The notes: generated by a model from the sequence alone, not told the origin. 64,000 bases of DNA from Arthrobacter sp. DWC3 (GCF_002929375.1 NZ_PJIP01000003.1:1-64000); one strand, 5' to 3'; shown: positions 1-8,415, counted from the first letter of the stretch. Numbers and translations are program-made.

Positions 1-83
1 TCACCCCGGAGGAACTGCACGCCATCGACGAATACGCCGTCGAATCCGACATCAACCTCTGGGCCGGCGCCCTCGAAGCCTGA
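1..83 (+). CDS. Aldo/keto reductase, C-terminal end only (partial)
   Basis: Only the last 26 codons lie in the window. They read TPEELHAIDEYAVESDINLW and end six residues later at TGA (81-83). This resembles the C-terminus of the L-glyceraldehyde-3-phosphate reductase branch of aldo/keto reductases, NADPH-dependent cytosolic oxidoreductases, in which an 'E-x-A-I-D ... INLW' tail is common. The stop codon shares its last base with the ATG of the next gene (TGATG), so the two are probably translated together. The catalytic residues lie upstream and cannot be checked. Confidence 0.55.
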   Translation, partial: TPEELHAIDEYAVESDINLWAGALEA

Positions 84-592
84 TGCTTCAGTTCCGGGAA
101 GCCGGGCCCGATGACTGGCCCGCTTTGTGGGCCATCCTGGAACCGGTGGCACGAGCCGGCGAGACGTACTGCTGGGACACCTCCATGGACGAGGCAGCGG
201 GACGGCTCGAGTGGCTTCCAGGTCCCGACGGCGCCGATCCGACGCTCGTCGTCCTCCTGGCAGTAGATCCGGAGACCGACCGCGTGGTGGGCACCGCGCA
301 ACTGCACGCCAATCGTGGCGGCAACGGGGCGCACGTCGCCAATGCATCCTTCCTGGTCGCGGCCGACGCCGGAGGCCGGGGTGTTGGCCGCGCCCTCGCG
401 GAACACGTGCTCGACGAGGCACGAGCGGCCGGGTACACGGCGATGCAGTTCAACGCCGTCGTCCAGACGAACGAACGCGCCGTGGCCCTCTGGCTCTCTC
501 TCGGCTTCGTGGTCGTCGGGACCGTCCCGGGAGCGTTCCTGCACCCCGCCGCCGGACCGACCGGCCTCCACATCATGCACCGCTTCCTCTAG
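83..592 (+). CDS. GNAT family N-acetyltransferase
   Basis: A 169-residue protein with a complete GNAT fold. The acetyl-CoA pyrophosphate loop is in motif A (VAADAGGRGVGRALAEHVLDE, about residues 92-112), followed by the motif B region with NERAVALWLSLGF (about residues 133-145). Enzymes of this family transfer acetyl from acetyl-CoA to an amine; the substrate cannot be read from the sequence. The phosphinothricin/L-amino-acid acetyltransferase-like branch is the closest impression. The start ATG overlaps the stop of the upstream reductase, implying coupled translation. Confidence 0.85.
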   Translation: MLQFREAGPDDWPALWAILEPVARAGETYCWDTSMDEAAGRLEWLPGPDGADPTLVVLLAVDPETDRVVGTAQLHANRGGNGAHVANASFLVAADAGGRGVGRALAEHVLDEARAAGYTAMQFNAVVQTNERAVALWLSLGFVVVGTVPGAFLHPAAGPTGLHIMHRFL

Positions 593-895
593 CTGCACCG
601 GGCCGGGACCCGTACCCACCGCGGCGCCGCGATGGTCGGACGACGGTTCCCGCCGGCAGGTTCCGCGACAGGACCAACGTGCAGTCCGGGGACGAAGGGC
701 GAGCTGAGGTCGGGAACGCGGGCAGGGTCTCACCCATGTTCACCAGGCGCCCTCCGATGACCGGTTCCTCACGATGCAGCCCGACGAGACCGCCGCTCCC
801 GTACCGGATGCGCCCGTCATGTGCACCGGGCCGGCGTCGATGGGACGCATCCATCGGTTCTCCCTGCGGGACGTCGACGGGATCGACTCGCGGGA
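593..895. other. Intergenic stretch without a recognised gene
   Basis: About 315 bases separate the GNAT gene from the aldolase. Open frames exist on both strands but none resembles a protein family or carries a good ribosome binding site. The last bases before the aldolase hold its probable -10 element (CACAAT, 896-901). Nothing else was recognised. Confidence 0.5.
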
Positions 896-907
896 CACAA
901 TGGGGGC

Positions 908-1708
908 ATGACTGCTGCACACCCCGTCCCCGATCCCCTCCTCGGCGCCTGGGCGACCCTGGGCGAACCCCGAATGACCGCCGAGCTGGCGCGGTCCGGC
1001 GTCGGCTGGGTGGGCCTCGACGCACAGCACGGGCACTTCGACGACAACGCCCTCCGCGCCACGCTGGGTCTCCGGCCATCCGGCGGGCCCCCGATGCTCG
1101 TCCGCGTCGCAGCCAACGACCCCGCGCTCATCGGGCGGGCGCTCGACGCGGGAGCCGACGGCGTCGTCGTGCCCCTCGTCGACAGCGTGGCCGACGCCGA
1201 GAAGGCGGTCGCCGCAAGCCACTACCCACCCCACGGCACGCGCAGCTGGGGACCGCTGCCCGGCAGCCGCCCGGTCCACGGTCCGGGCTCGGACGGCGGC
1301 ACGCACCCCGTGCCCCTGTGTGCGGTGATGATCGAGACCGCTGCCGCCCTCGATGCCGTCGAGGACATCGCCGCCGTCCCCGGCGTCGACATGATCTTCG
1401 TGGGCCCGTTCGACCTCTCGCTCACGCTCGGCCTGGACGTCGACGACCTTCTGGCCGCACAGGCGGGAGATGCACCCCTGGCCAGGATCACCCGAGCCTG
1501 CACGAACGCCGGCATCACCGCCGGCGCGTACGCGGGCACTCCCGAGCGTGCAGCCCTGCTCGCCGCAGCAGGTTTCGACTGGATCGCAGCCACCACCGAC
1601 GCCGCCCTCATGGCGCTGGGGGTCGGGGAGATGCGACGGCGGATGCTGCCCGAGGGGCCGGGTCAACCCACCCAGGACGCCTTCAGCGCAGGGAACGCCT
1701 CCTCGTAA
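908..1708 (+). CDS. HpcH/HpaI family aldolase
   Basis: A 266-residue class II (metal-dependent) pyruvate aldolase of the HpcH/HpaI/GarL type, which cleaves or forms 2-keto-3-deoxy or 4-hydroxy-2-oxo acids. Family marks in order: G-x-W at the N-terminus, VGLDAQHGHFD (about residues 36-46), GTRSWGP (Arg loop, about 111-117), the metal-ligand region MIETAAALDAV (about 141-151) and IFVGPFDLSLTLG (about 162-174). The physiological substrate is unknown. ATG 908 is chosen because CACAAT lies six bases upstream, the leaderless spacing seen at many genes here, and no Shine-Dalgarno is present. The 3' end overlaps by 46 bp the 3' end of the convergent glycosidase gene. Confidence 0.85.
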   Translation: MTAAHPVPDPLLGAWATLGEPRMTAELARSGVGWVGLDAQHGHFDDNALRATLGLRPSGGPPMLVRVAANDPALIGRALDAGADGVVVPLVDSVADAEKAVAASHYPPHGTRSWGPLPGSRPVHGPGSDGGTHPVPLCAVMIETAAALDAVEDIAAVPGVDMIFVGPFDLSLTLGLDVDDLLAAQAGDAPLARITRACTNAGITAGAYAGTPERAALLAAAGFDWIAATTDAALMALGVGEMRRRMLPEGPGQPTQDAFSAGNASS

Positions 1709-3033
1709 CCGGCGAGCACCTTCCCGGCTGCGTGGAACGAGTCGACCAGCGGGTGCCCGGCAAGGGCCCGGAGGGCTGCATCGCGGTCGCGGTGGACCGC
1801 GGCATGCACGGTGTGCTGTTCGACGGCCTTGACGGCCGCCATGAGGCCGAGCTGGTGGGCCGTCAGGCGCGCCGCCGGCAGGGGATGCGCCCCTGTCCCG
1901 TCCACGACGGACGGTACCTCGACGACGGCGTCCTCAGGCAGTTCGGGGAACGTCGACCCGTTGCGCACGTTGAGGATCAGCTCCGCGCGCCGACCCGTGA
2001 GCAGTGCCCGCATGACCTGCAGTGCCACGCGTTCGTACCCGCCCCCGGCGAGATCGGCCTCGTCGCGCTCCTCGTCCCCGGTCCGCGCCTCGGCGAGATA
2101 GCCGGACTCCCGTTCGCGCCGGGCGTCCTCCCAGACGCCGAAGGGGTCGTCGGCGGCGACGATCCGCGGGTAGAGATCCTTCTGCTGGTCACGCAGGATC
2201 TCCCCGCGCGTCCTGTCCGCACCACCGATGGACCGGAGCGCCTCGCGGTGGAAGTAGTAGTAGAACAGGTACTCGTTGGGCAGCGCGCCGAGGACCCGGA
2301 GCAGGTCCGGACCGAAGAGCCGCCCCTCCTCGAAGCCGCCCAGGCGCAACGGATCGGCGAGGAGTCCGGGGAGGTGGTCCGTTCCGCCGTCGTCGAGCCT
2401 GCGGAGCCAGCCCAGGTGGTTCAGGCCCACGTAGTCGACCCCTGCGAGCGTGCCGCGCAGGTCCACGCCGGCTGCACGTGCCGCGCGGGTCACGAGGCCC
2501 GAGGCCGAGTCGCAGATGCCGACGACCCGGGGGCCGAGGACCGTCGAGAGCGCCTCGGTGACCATGCCGGCGGGGTTCGTGAAGTTGACGAGCCACGCGT
2601 CCGGCGCGACGTCACGCATCAGGGAGGCGACGCGCATCATGTCCGGGATGGAGCGCAGCGCGTAGGAGATCCCGCCGGCGCCCACGGTCTCCTGCCCGAG
2701 CAGTCCGGCGGCCAGGGCCACGCGCTCGTCGAGGATGCGTCCCCCGGTCCCGCCGCTCCGCACCGCGGCGAAGACGACGTCGGCACCCGGCAACGCGTCC
2801 TCGAGGCGGTCCTCGACGCGCACGGACGGCCGGGGATGCCCGGCGGTCCGAGGCAGGGCCTCGAGCACCCGTGAGATCGCGCGCGCACGCTCCGGCTCGG
2901 CGTCGAGCAGGACGACGTCGGAGACGAGCCCCGCGAACGGACCCTCCGTGAGCGCACGGTGGACCAGCGGCACACGGAAGCCTCCACCGCCCACGATGAC
3001 GAGCCGCGCGCCGGTACCGACCGTCTCAGGCAA
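1663..3033 (-). CDS. Glycoside hydrolase family 4, 6-phospho-beta-glucosidase-like
   Basis: A 456-residue GH4 enzyme. This family hydrolyses glycosides (often 6-phospho-beta-glucosides) by an NAD+- and Mn2+-dependent redox-elimination mechanism in the cytosol. Visible marks: N-terminal dinucleotide-binding loop (VIVGGGGF, about residues 12-19), FTNPAGMVTEA, the metal-binding Cys in VGICDSASG, and the His motif GLNHLGWLRRL. The start is taken as TTG (complement of 3031-3033), which begins the protein just before the Rossmann strand; no ATG or GTG fits. It is divergent from a PfkB sugar kinase 117 bp away, suggesting a shared job in catabolism of a phosphorylated or phosphorylatable sugar. Alpha-galactosidase or alpha-glucosidase GH4 members are alternatives. 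Confidence 0.88.
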   Translation of the reverse strand: MPETVGTGARLVIVGGGGFRVPLVHRALTEGPFAGLVSDVVLLDAEPERARAISRVLEALPRTAGHPRPSVRVEDRLEDALPGADVVFAAVRSGGTGGRILDERVALAAGLLGQETVGAGGISYALRSIPDMMRVASLMRDVAPDAWLVNFTNPAGMVTEALSTVLGPRVVGICDSASGLVTRAARAAGVDLRGTLAGVDYVGLNHLGWLRRLDDGGTDHLPGLLADPLRLGGFEEGRLFGPDLLRVLGALPNEYLFYYYFHREALRSIGGADRTRGEILRDQQKDLYPRIVAADDPFGVWEDARRERESGYLAEARTGDEERDEADLAGGGYERVALQVMRALLTGRRAELILNVRNGSTFPELPEDAVVEVPSVVDGTGAHPLPAARLTAHQLGLMAAVKAVEQHTVHAAVHRDRDAALRALAGHPLVDSFHAAGKVLAGYEEAFPALKASWVG

Positions 3034-3150
3034 GGTTCGTCCCGCTTTCGTCGTGTGTCGTCGGGCTGCTGCCGTCCGGGCTCGAAACAGGGCCCGAAAC
3101 CGGACCGACGGTCGCCCCACGAGAGGCGCCTTGCAAGTATTCTGCCGTAC

Positions 3151-4389
3151 ATGGTCCAACAGCACCGCTTCGATCCGCTGGCGGCCACGCGCAGCCCGGA
3201 CGGGCCCGAATTCGACCTCCTGCTCGCCGGTCAGGTGTTCTTCGACATCATCTTCACGGGCCTCGAGCAGCTGCCGTCCCCCGGCACGGAGGTGTGGACC
3301 GAGGGCATGGGGTCCGGGCCGGGCGGGATCGCGAACCAGGCGATCGCGGCGAGCCGGCTGGGCCTGCGCACCACTCTCGCTGCCGCCTTCGGCGACGACG
3401 CCTACGGACAGTCCAACTGGGACGTGCTGCAGGACCAGGAGCACGTGGACCTCTCGCGGTCGCGGGTGTTCGGGCGATGGCATTCACCCGTCACGGTGTC
3501 CCTCTCGGTGCACCACGACCGTTCGATGATCACCCACGGCCACCCGTCCCCCTTGAACGCCACCGAACTGATCGGCGCGCCGCCGTCGTGCCGGGCCGCC
3601 ATCGTGGGGCTGGAGCGCGAGGTGGAGCCGTGGGCGAAGGCCGCAGCCGCCGGCGGCACCAAGCTGTTCGGGGACGTGGGCTGGGATGCCGCGGGGGAGT
3701 GGGCGCCCGAGACGCTCGGGTCGCTGGAGCACTTCCACGCGTTCATGCCGAACGCCGCCGAAGCCATGGCGTACACGCGGACCGACGACCCCTGGGCCGC
3801 CCTCTACTCGCTCGCGGACCGCGTGCCCGTGGCCGTCGTGACCGTCGGCCAGCAGGGGGCCATGGCCATCGACTCGGAGACGGGGGAGGAGGAGTGGGTG
3901 CCGGCCCTACCCGTGTCCGCGTACGACCCGACGGGCGCCGGCGACTGCTTCGGGGCCGCGTTCGTCATGGGTGACCTCGCGGGCTTCCCGCTCGCCGAGC
4001 GCCTCCGCTTCGCGAACCTGTGCGCGTCGCTCTCCGTGCAGCATGTGGGCGGCTCCCTGGCCGCGCCGGGATGGGGGGACATCGCCGACTGGTGGCACCG
4101 GGTCAGTGCCGGGCGCGACGGCGTACGGCGGCAGTGGCTGCGCCGGTACGCCTTCCTGGAGGACCTGGTGTCGGACGTCCCGACGGAGGCCCTGCGCCGG
4201 GCGTCGGCGACGATCGCCCGGCAGTCCGATGCCTCACCGCCACCCCGCCCGGGGGAGGCCCGCCCGGGGGAGGCCCGCCCGGCGGAAGCTCGTCCCGCGG
4301 AAGCTCGTACGCCGGAGGCCGGTCCCGGTGGAGCCCGCGCGGCAGGGGCCGACCCGGGCGAGGACCAGGACCACACCTGTTCGCGCTGA
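3151..4389 (+). CDS. PfkB family carbohydrate kinase with repetitive C-terminal tail
   Basis: A 412-residue ribokinase/PfkB-fold sugar kinase. It shows the N-terminal substrate loop with a Gly-Gly pair (GSGPGGIANQAIAASRLG, about residues 53-70) and the C-terminal signature with the catalytic Asp (YDPTGAGDCFGAAFVMGDLAG, about 255-275). It presumably phosphorylates a sugar with ATP; the substrate is not evident. The last ~50 residues are a low-complexity tail built of RPGEA/RPAEA pentapeptides from a 15-bp repeat, not part of the kinase fold. TATTCT (3138-3143) seven bases before ATG 3151, with no Shine-Dalgarno, indicates a leaderless mRNA. Confidence 0.87.
   Translation: MVQQHRFDPLAATRSPDGPEFDLLLAGQVFFDIIFTGLEQLPSPGTEVWTEGMGSGPGGIANQAIAASRLGLRTTLAAAFGDDAYGQSNWDVLQDQEHVDLSRSRVFGRWHSPVTVSLSVHHDRSMITHGHPSPLNATELIGAPPSCRAAIVGLEREVEPWAKAAAAGGTKLFGDVGWDAAGEWAPETLGSLEHFHAFMPNAAEAMAYTRTDDPWAALYSLADRVPVAVVTVGQQGAMAIDSETGEEEWVPALPVSAYDPTGAGDCFGAAFVMGDLAGFPLAERLRFANLCASLSVQHVGGSLAAPGWGDIADWWHRVSAGRDGVRRQWLRRYAFLEDLVSDVPTEALRRASATIARQSDASPPPRPGEARPGEARPAEARPAEARTPEAGPGGARAAGADPGEDQDHTCSR
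4246..4320 (+). repeat. Five 15-bp in-frame repeats in the kinase tail
   Basis: Five consecutive 15-bp units, each beginning CGC/CGT and ending GAGGCC or GAAGCT, encode RPGEA, RPGEA, RPAEA, RPAEA and RTPEA. The first two units are identical. The period preserves the reading frame, so copy-number change would lengthen or shorten the tail without breaking the protein. Confidence 0.9.
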
Positions 4390-4540
4390 GCCGGGCCGAT
4401 ACCGGCGGACGACGCCGGCGATGCAGCCAAGCCCGAGGCAACCGACCCCGACGACGCCGAGCCCGATGTAGCGAAGGCAGATGAAGTCCGGGCGCCGAGG
4501 AGCCGCCACCCCGTCACCGGGTCCGGCAGGAGACGACCCG

Positions 4541-4912
4541 TCAGGACGGTCGCCTGGCGACGAACACCAGCTCACGGCCCGGCCGGTCGGGCGCCCCGCG
4601 GACGTCCTCGACGGCGAACCCGTGCTGGCCGAGGTCGCAGCGCATCCCGTCCGCGCTGCGGAACCTCAGGGTCGAGTCGGAACCCAGGGACACGCCGTCC
4701 GGCCCGAACCGGGACGTCCCGCGGAAGCGGACGAGCGGCAGGGCCGCAGCGTCGCCGTGGATCCGACGCACAGTCGCCCCACCCGGCTCGGCACGCGCCA
4801 CCTCGAGGTCGCTGCGGTCCGGATCGGGGACGTCGCGGATCGCGGCGAGCCGGGGGTGGTCGGAGATCTGGTCGGGCACCGCGGTGCTCCCTGCGGAAGA
4901 ACGGTCCGTCAC
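4541..4912 (-). pseudogene. Collapsed class I SAM methyltransferase (internally deleted)
   Basis: An intact 123-codon frame. It reads like the start (SDHPRLAAI ... DPDRSDL), a middle strip (VARAEPG ... IHGDAAALP) and the end (FGPDG, SDSTLRFRS, HGF, APDRPGRELVFVARRP) of an actinobacterial SAM-dependent methyltransferase family usually near 240-260 residues. The SAM-binding glycine loop (VLDxGCGTG) and the central NVAQ/RPGG/FETRDP region, as I know them for the family, are absent, so methyl transfer is unlikely. The GTG start overlaps the TGA of the upstream gene (GTGA), so it is still coupled to expression. A small protein with a new role cannot be excluded. Confidence 0.6.
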
Positions 4913-5487
4913 CCCCTCAGGGCAGCGGCCTCACCGAGCCAGCGTACGTACAGCGTCCACGGGTCGTCGACGCCGGCCGCGAGGCGTGCCACATGCTGCT
5001 CGAGGTCCGGGGCGGCCTCGAACCACTCCGACCGGTCGAGCCGCAGGGCCGCGAACTGCTCGTGCCGACGCCGTTCCACGAGCCGGTCACCGCGCTCGAA
5101 CGCCAGCACCTCGTCGTGCCAGATGCGGGCCAGGCGCCGGCGCGGGTTCGCCGTCGTCCCGATCTTGATGCGATCCCGGTACCGGAGGTAGTAGACGACG
5201 TCGACGCGCGGGGGCGGCAGGCCGTCGTCCAGGACGTCGCCCACCCGCCACTCGCAGGCCGCGCACACCCAGCCGGACGGGTACCGGACACCGATCCGCG
5301 AGCCGCACGCCCGGCAGGGTGACGGCAGGAGATCCGTGGCGCCCCACTCGGCGTCCGACCACTCCGCGACCAGCGCCACGTGCGCCGGGCAGAGCGGGAA
5401 GGGCGCACCGCCCGTGGGCCTGCCGCAGGGCCGTCCGTCCGTGTCGGGGAGCACGCACCCGGGGGTGGCGGACGGAGGTTCGAACAC
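4909..5487 (-). CDS. Zinc-finger protein with T5orf172/Mug113-like GIY-YIG-type domain
   Basis: A 192-residue protein. The N-terminal half has Cys/His pairs suited to zinc binding (a CVLPDTDGRPCGRP cluster, then CRACGS and CAACEW). The C-terminal half contains VVYYLRYRDRIKIGTTANPRRRL followed by a long helix and a conserved EWF, the pattern of the T5orf172/Mug113 branch of GIY-YIG-like folds. Such domains are found in phage and bacterial proteins, some nucleolytic, but activity here is unproven. GTG 5487 is chosen because AACAAT lies seven bases upstream (complement of 5495-5500), a leaderless arrangement; a longer frame upstream has no support. The stop overlaps the start of the collapsed methyltransferase. 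Confidence 0.68.
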   Translation of the reverse strand: MFEPPSATPGCVLPDTDGRPCGRPTGGAPFPLCPAHVALVAEWSDAEWGATDLLPSPCRACGSRIGVRYPSGWVCAACEWRVGDVLDDGLPPPRVDVVYYLRYRDRIKIGTTANPRRRLARIWHDEVLAFERGDRLVERRRHEQFAALRLDRSEWFEAAPDLEQHVARLAAGVDDPWTLYVRWLGEAAALRG

Positions 5488-5562
5488 GCCTTCGATTGTT
5501 CCCGCTCGCCGCCGGGTAATCAACCCGGCGGAGGCTGCTCGCAAGCTGGCAGAATAGGGCGG

Positions 5563-6726
5563 GTGACTTCCTCAGAACGTGTTGCAGAGATCGACCTCGA
5601 TGCCCTGCGGCACAACATCCGGCACCTGCGCGACGTCGCCCACCCCGCCCGGGTCATGGCCGTCGTGAAGGCCGACGCCTACGGTCACGGCGCCCTCCCC
5701 GTGGCGCGCGCCGCCCTCGAGGCGGGAGCCGCATGGCTCGGCGTCGCGCACATCAGCGAGGGCGTCGCACTGCGGAAGGCGGGTATCGAGGCCCCCATCC
5801 TGGCGTGGCTGCACACCGTGCGCAGCGACTTCACCGCCGGCGTCGAGCACGGACTGGACCTCGGGATCTCCGGCTGGGAGCTCGAGCACGTGGCCGCGGC
5901 CGCCCGCGAACTCGAGCGCCCCGCGATCGTGCACCTGAAGATCGACACGGGCCTCGGCCGCAACGGCTGCCCGCCGGAGCAGTGGGAGTCCCTGCTCAGC
6001 CGGGCCGTCGCCCATCAGGAGGAGGGACTGATCCGGGTCGTCGGGATCTTCTCGCACCTCGCCGTGGCCGACGAGCCGACACGCCCCGAGACCGACCTGC
6101 AGGTGCAGGCGTTCCGCGAGGCCGTCGCCGCCGCCGAGAACGCCGGGATCGACGTCGAGGTGCGGCACCTCGCCAACACACCCGCGACGTTCTCGCGGCC
6201 CGACTGCCACTTCGACCTCGTGCGTGTGGGCCTCGGCATCTACGGGCTCTCGCCCTTCTCCGACCAGGGCTCCGCCGACCTCGGCCTCCGGCCCGTCATG
6301 ACCCTCAGCACCACGGTCTCGAACTGCAAGGAGGTCCCCGCCGGGCAGGGCGTCTCCTACGGTCACGGCTACCGCACGCAGAAACCCACCACGCTCGGGC
6401 TCATCCCCGTCGGGTACGGCGACGGAGTGCCCCGCATCGCCACGGGCGGCCCGGTGCTCGTCGGCGGCCGCATCTACCCGGTGGTGGGCCGGATCGCCAT
6501 GGACCAGTGCGTCATCGACTTCGGGACCACGGGCCTCGCCGGTTCGCCGGACAGCCCTCTCGGCAAGCGCGCGGTGCTCTTCGGCGGCGCCGATTCACCG
6601 CCGGTCGAGGACTGGGCGGCCGCCGCCCAGACCATCAACTACGAGGTGGTCACCCGGATCGGCGACCGCGTGGAGCGCGTGTACGTCGAGGCACGGCAGG
6701 AGGCGGGCGATGGCGACGGAGCCTGA
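5563..6726 (+). CDS. alr: Alanine racemase
   Basis: A 387-residue PLP-dependent racemase interconverting L- and D-alanine for peptidoglycan. The PLP-binding lysine is in VVKADAYGHG (Lys36). The YGHGYRT loop near residue 265 carries the catalytic tyrosine region, and GRIAMDQ follows. Length is typical. The GTG start at 5563 has CAGAAT (5550-5555) seven bases upstream and no Shine-Dalgarno, consistent with leaderless transcription. The 3' end overlaps tsaE by 17 bp, so alr heads the tsaE-tsaB-rimI-tsaD block, an arrangement common in actinobacteria. Confidence 0.96.
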   Translation: MTSSERVAEIDLDALRHNIRHLRDVAHPARVMAVVKADAYGHGALPVARAALEAGAAWLGVAHISEGVALRKAGIEAPILAWLHTVRSDFTAGVEHGLDLGISGWELEHVAAAARELERPAIVHLKIDTGLGRNGCPPEQWESLLSRAVAHQEEGLIRVVGIFSHLAVADEPTRPETDLQVQAFREAVAAAENAGIDVEVRHLANTPATFSRPDCHFDLVRVGLGIYGLSPFSDQGSADLGLRPVMTLSTTVSNCKEVPAGQGVSYGHGYRTQKPTTLGLIPVGYGDGVPRIATGGPVLVGGRIYPVVGRIAMDQCVIDFGTTGLAGSPDSPLGKRAVLFGGADSPPVEDWAAAAQTINYEVVTRIGDRVERVYVEARQEAGDGDGA

Positions 6727-7255
6727 GTGGACGGCGTCCTACGACGTCGGCTCCGCCGCCGACCTGCAGGCCCTCGCCGCCGGCCTCGCACCGCGGCTCC
6801 GGGCCGGGGACCTGCTGGTGCTCTCCGGTGAACTCGGGGCGGGCAAGACGACCTTCACGCAGGGCCTCGGCCGGGGCCTCGCGGTCGAGGACTGGATCAT
6901 CTCGCCGACCTTCGTGCTCGTCCGGCAGCATCCCTCGGTGGGCGACGGACCGGGCCTCGTCCACGTCGACGCGTACCGCCTGGAGAGCGCGGCCGCCGTG
7001 GACGATCTCGACCTCGAAGCCACGATGGCCGCGAACGTCACGGTCGTCGAGTGGGGAGCCGGCCGGGTGGAACACCTGAGCGACAGCCGGCTGCACGTCG
7101 GGATCGTCCGTCCGCTCGGCGGAACGCTGCCCGGGACCGTCGACGGGCCGATCACCACGTTCGACGACGACGCCGAGGACGAGGTGCGCACCGTCACGCT
7201 CGCTGGTTTCGGGCCGCGCTGGCGTGCAGGGCTGCCTGCGCTCGTCCTCGACTAG
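6710..7255 (+). CDS. tsaE: tRNA threonylcarbamoyladenosine biosynthesis ATPase TsaE
   Basis: A 181-residue P-loop ATPase that works with TsaB and TsaD to make t6A at position 37 of ANN-decoding tRNAs. Walker A is GELGAGKT (residues 40-47); a switch-like SPTFVLV follows, and the VHVDAYRL and VVEWGAG motifs are typical of the family. It lies inside the 3' end of alr (17-bp overlap) and nine bases before tsaB. Its TAG stop is also the first three bases of the TAGGCT hexamer proposed as a promoter for tsaB. Confidence 0.95.
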   Translation: MATEPEWTASYDVGSAADLQALAAGLAPRLRAGDLLVLSGELGAGKTTFTQGLGRGLAVEDWIISPTFVLVRQHPSVGDGPGLVHVDAYRLESAAAVDDLDLEATMAANVTVVEWGAGRVEHLSDSRLHVGIVRPLGGTLPGTVDGPITTFDDDAEDEVRTVTLAGFGPRWRAGLPALVLD

Positions 7256-7258
7256 GCT
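7253..7258 (+). promoter_or_regulatory. Candidate -10 element for tsaB, overlapping the tsaE stop codon
   Basis: TAGGCT starts on the TAG stop of tsaE and ends six bases before GTG 7265, so tsaB could be transcribed on its own as a leaderless mRNA in addition to read-through from alr. The hexamer and spacing are identical to those before the methyltransferase gene at 47541 and amylosucrase at 24208. Confidence 0.5.
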
Positions 7259-7264
7259 GGACGG

Positions 7265-7951
7265 GTGCTTCTCCTCGCCCTCGACACCTCCGCCGCGGCG
7301 ACCGTCGCGCTCCTGCGGGACGACGTCGTCGTCGGCCGCTTCGGCAGCGCCGACACGCGGTCCCACGCGGAGGTCCTCGCTCCTGCGGTGCAGCAGATCC
7401 TCGCCGACGCCGGGGTGTCCGGCCGTGAGCTGGACGGCATCGTTGCCGGTGTGGGCCCGGGACCCTTCACCGGCCTGCGCGCCGGACTCGTCACGGCGCG
7501 GACCCTCGCCTTCGTCTGGGACGTCCCCCTGCTCGGGGTCCTGAGCCTCGACGCGCTGGCCTTCGACGCCGCCGCGAGCAGCGCCGTCCCGCCCGGCACC
7601 GGATTCCTCGTCGGCACGGATGCCCGCCGCGGCGAGGTCTACTGGGCCGCGTACCGGGCGCCGTCGGACGACGACGGCGCCGTGCTGCCGGCACTCCTCG
7701 ACGGCCCGCACGTCGGCACGGCGGCGGGCCTGCCGAAGGGGCAGCTCCTGGCGGGTCGGGCCGCGAGCCTCTACCCCGGCGAGCTGGACGGCATACCGGC
7801 CTTCGCGACGTCGGACCCCGATGCGGCTTCCCTCGCCCGCGTGGCCCGGCAACGCCTCCTCGCGGGCGAACCGCTCCGCGACACCGCCCCGCTGTACCTG
7901 CGGGAGTCCGACGCCAGGGTGCCGGGACCGCGGAAGCGGGCGACAGCGTGA
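7265..7951 (+). CDS. tsaB: tRNA threonylcarbamoyladenosine biosynthesis protein TsaB
   Basis: A 228-residue ASKHA-fold protein, the inactive paralogue of TsaD that forms the TsaB-TsaD dimer. It begins [15 protein letters not shown] and has the [10 protein letters not shown] and [14 protein letters not shown] motifs (about residues 62-75), both family marks. GTG 7265 has no Shine-Dalgarno but a TAGGCT six bases upstream. The stop TGA overlaps the GTG of rimI (GTGA). Confidence 0.95.
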   Translation: MLLLALDTSAAATVALLRDDVVVGRFGSADTRSHAEVLAPAVQQILADAGVSGRELDGIVAGVGPGPFTGLRAGLVTARTLAFVWDVPLLGVLSLDALAFDAAASSAVPPGTGFLVGTDARRGEVYWAAYRAPSDDDGAVLPALLDGPHVGTAAGLPKGQLLAGRAASLYPGELDGIPAFATSDPDAASLARVARQRLLAGEPLRDTAPLYLRESDARVPGPRKRATA

Positions 7952-8415
7952 GCTTCACCCTGCGCAGCCTCACCTACGAGGACATCGAGACCATCGGCCG
8001 GCTCGAGAACGAACTGTTCCCCACCGATGCCTGGCCGCTCGAGATGTTCTACACCGAGTTCTTCCAGCCGGACACGCGACGCTACATCGTGGCCGAGGTC
8101 CACGGCGAGACGGTCGGCTATGCGGGCGTCATGGTCATCGACACCACGGCGGACATCCAGACCATCGGCGTGCTGCCGCGCTTCGAGGGGCAGGGTATCG
8201 GCCGGGCCATGCTCACCGAACTGCTCGACGAGGCCCGACGCCGCGGCGCCGACACGGTGATGCTGGAAGTCCGCGCCGACAACCCGCGCGCCCAGCAGCT
8301 CTACACGCGCTTCGGCTTCGCGAGGATCCACACCCGGAAGAGGTACTACCGCGACGGCGTCGACGCGTGGGTCATGCGGCTCGTGCTGCCCGCCGACGGA
8401 GAGGGCACGCCATGA
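7948..8415 (+). CDS. rimI: Ribosomal protein S18 alanine N-acetyltransferase (RimI-type GNAT)
   Basis: A 155-residue GNAT with the acetyl-CoA loop in [12 protein letters not shown] (about residues 74-85), [17 protein letters not shown] (about 109-125) and the RKRYY motif. It sits between tsaB and tsaD with 4-bp overlaps on both sides (GTGA and ATGA), the standard place of rimI in actinobacteria. It probably acetylates the N-terminal alanine of ribosomal protein S18; in actinobacteria the enzyme may accept other N-termini, which the sequence cannot settle. Confidence 0.92.
   Translation: MSFTLRSLTYEDIETIGRLENELFPTDAWPLEMFYTEFFQPDTRRYIVAEVHGETVGYAGVMVIDTTADIQTIGVLPRFEGQGIGRAMLTELLDEARRRGADTVMLEVRADNPRAQQLYTRFGFARIHTRKRYYRDGVDAWVMRLVLPADGEGTP

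Noticed and set aside
127-2874. A very long open frame (over 900 codons) on the plus strand and similar long frames opposite many genes, for example 8346-9836 (-), 22289-24004 (+), 27911-29986 (+) and 58823-61198 (-)
   Set aside because: They translate to Arg/Pro/Gly- or Glu/Val-rich text without family resemblance and lie opposite or across well-supported genes. Long spurious frames are expected at this GC content.
4541-5487. The zinc-finger/T5orf172-like protein and the methyltransferase fragment as a restriction-modification pair
   Set aside because: The methyltransferase lacks its SAM-binding loop and belongs by its remaining motifs to a small-molecule-type family, not to DNA methylases.
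5478-5490. GGTTCGAAC as the T-loop of a tRNA
   Set aside because: No acceptor, D or anticodon arms can be folded around it; it lies at the start of the zinc-finger gene.
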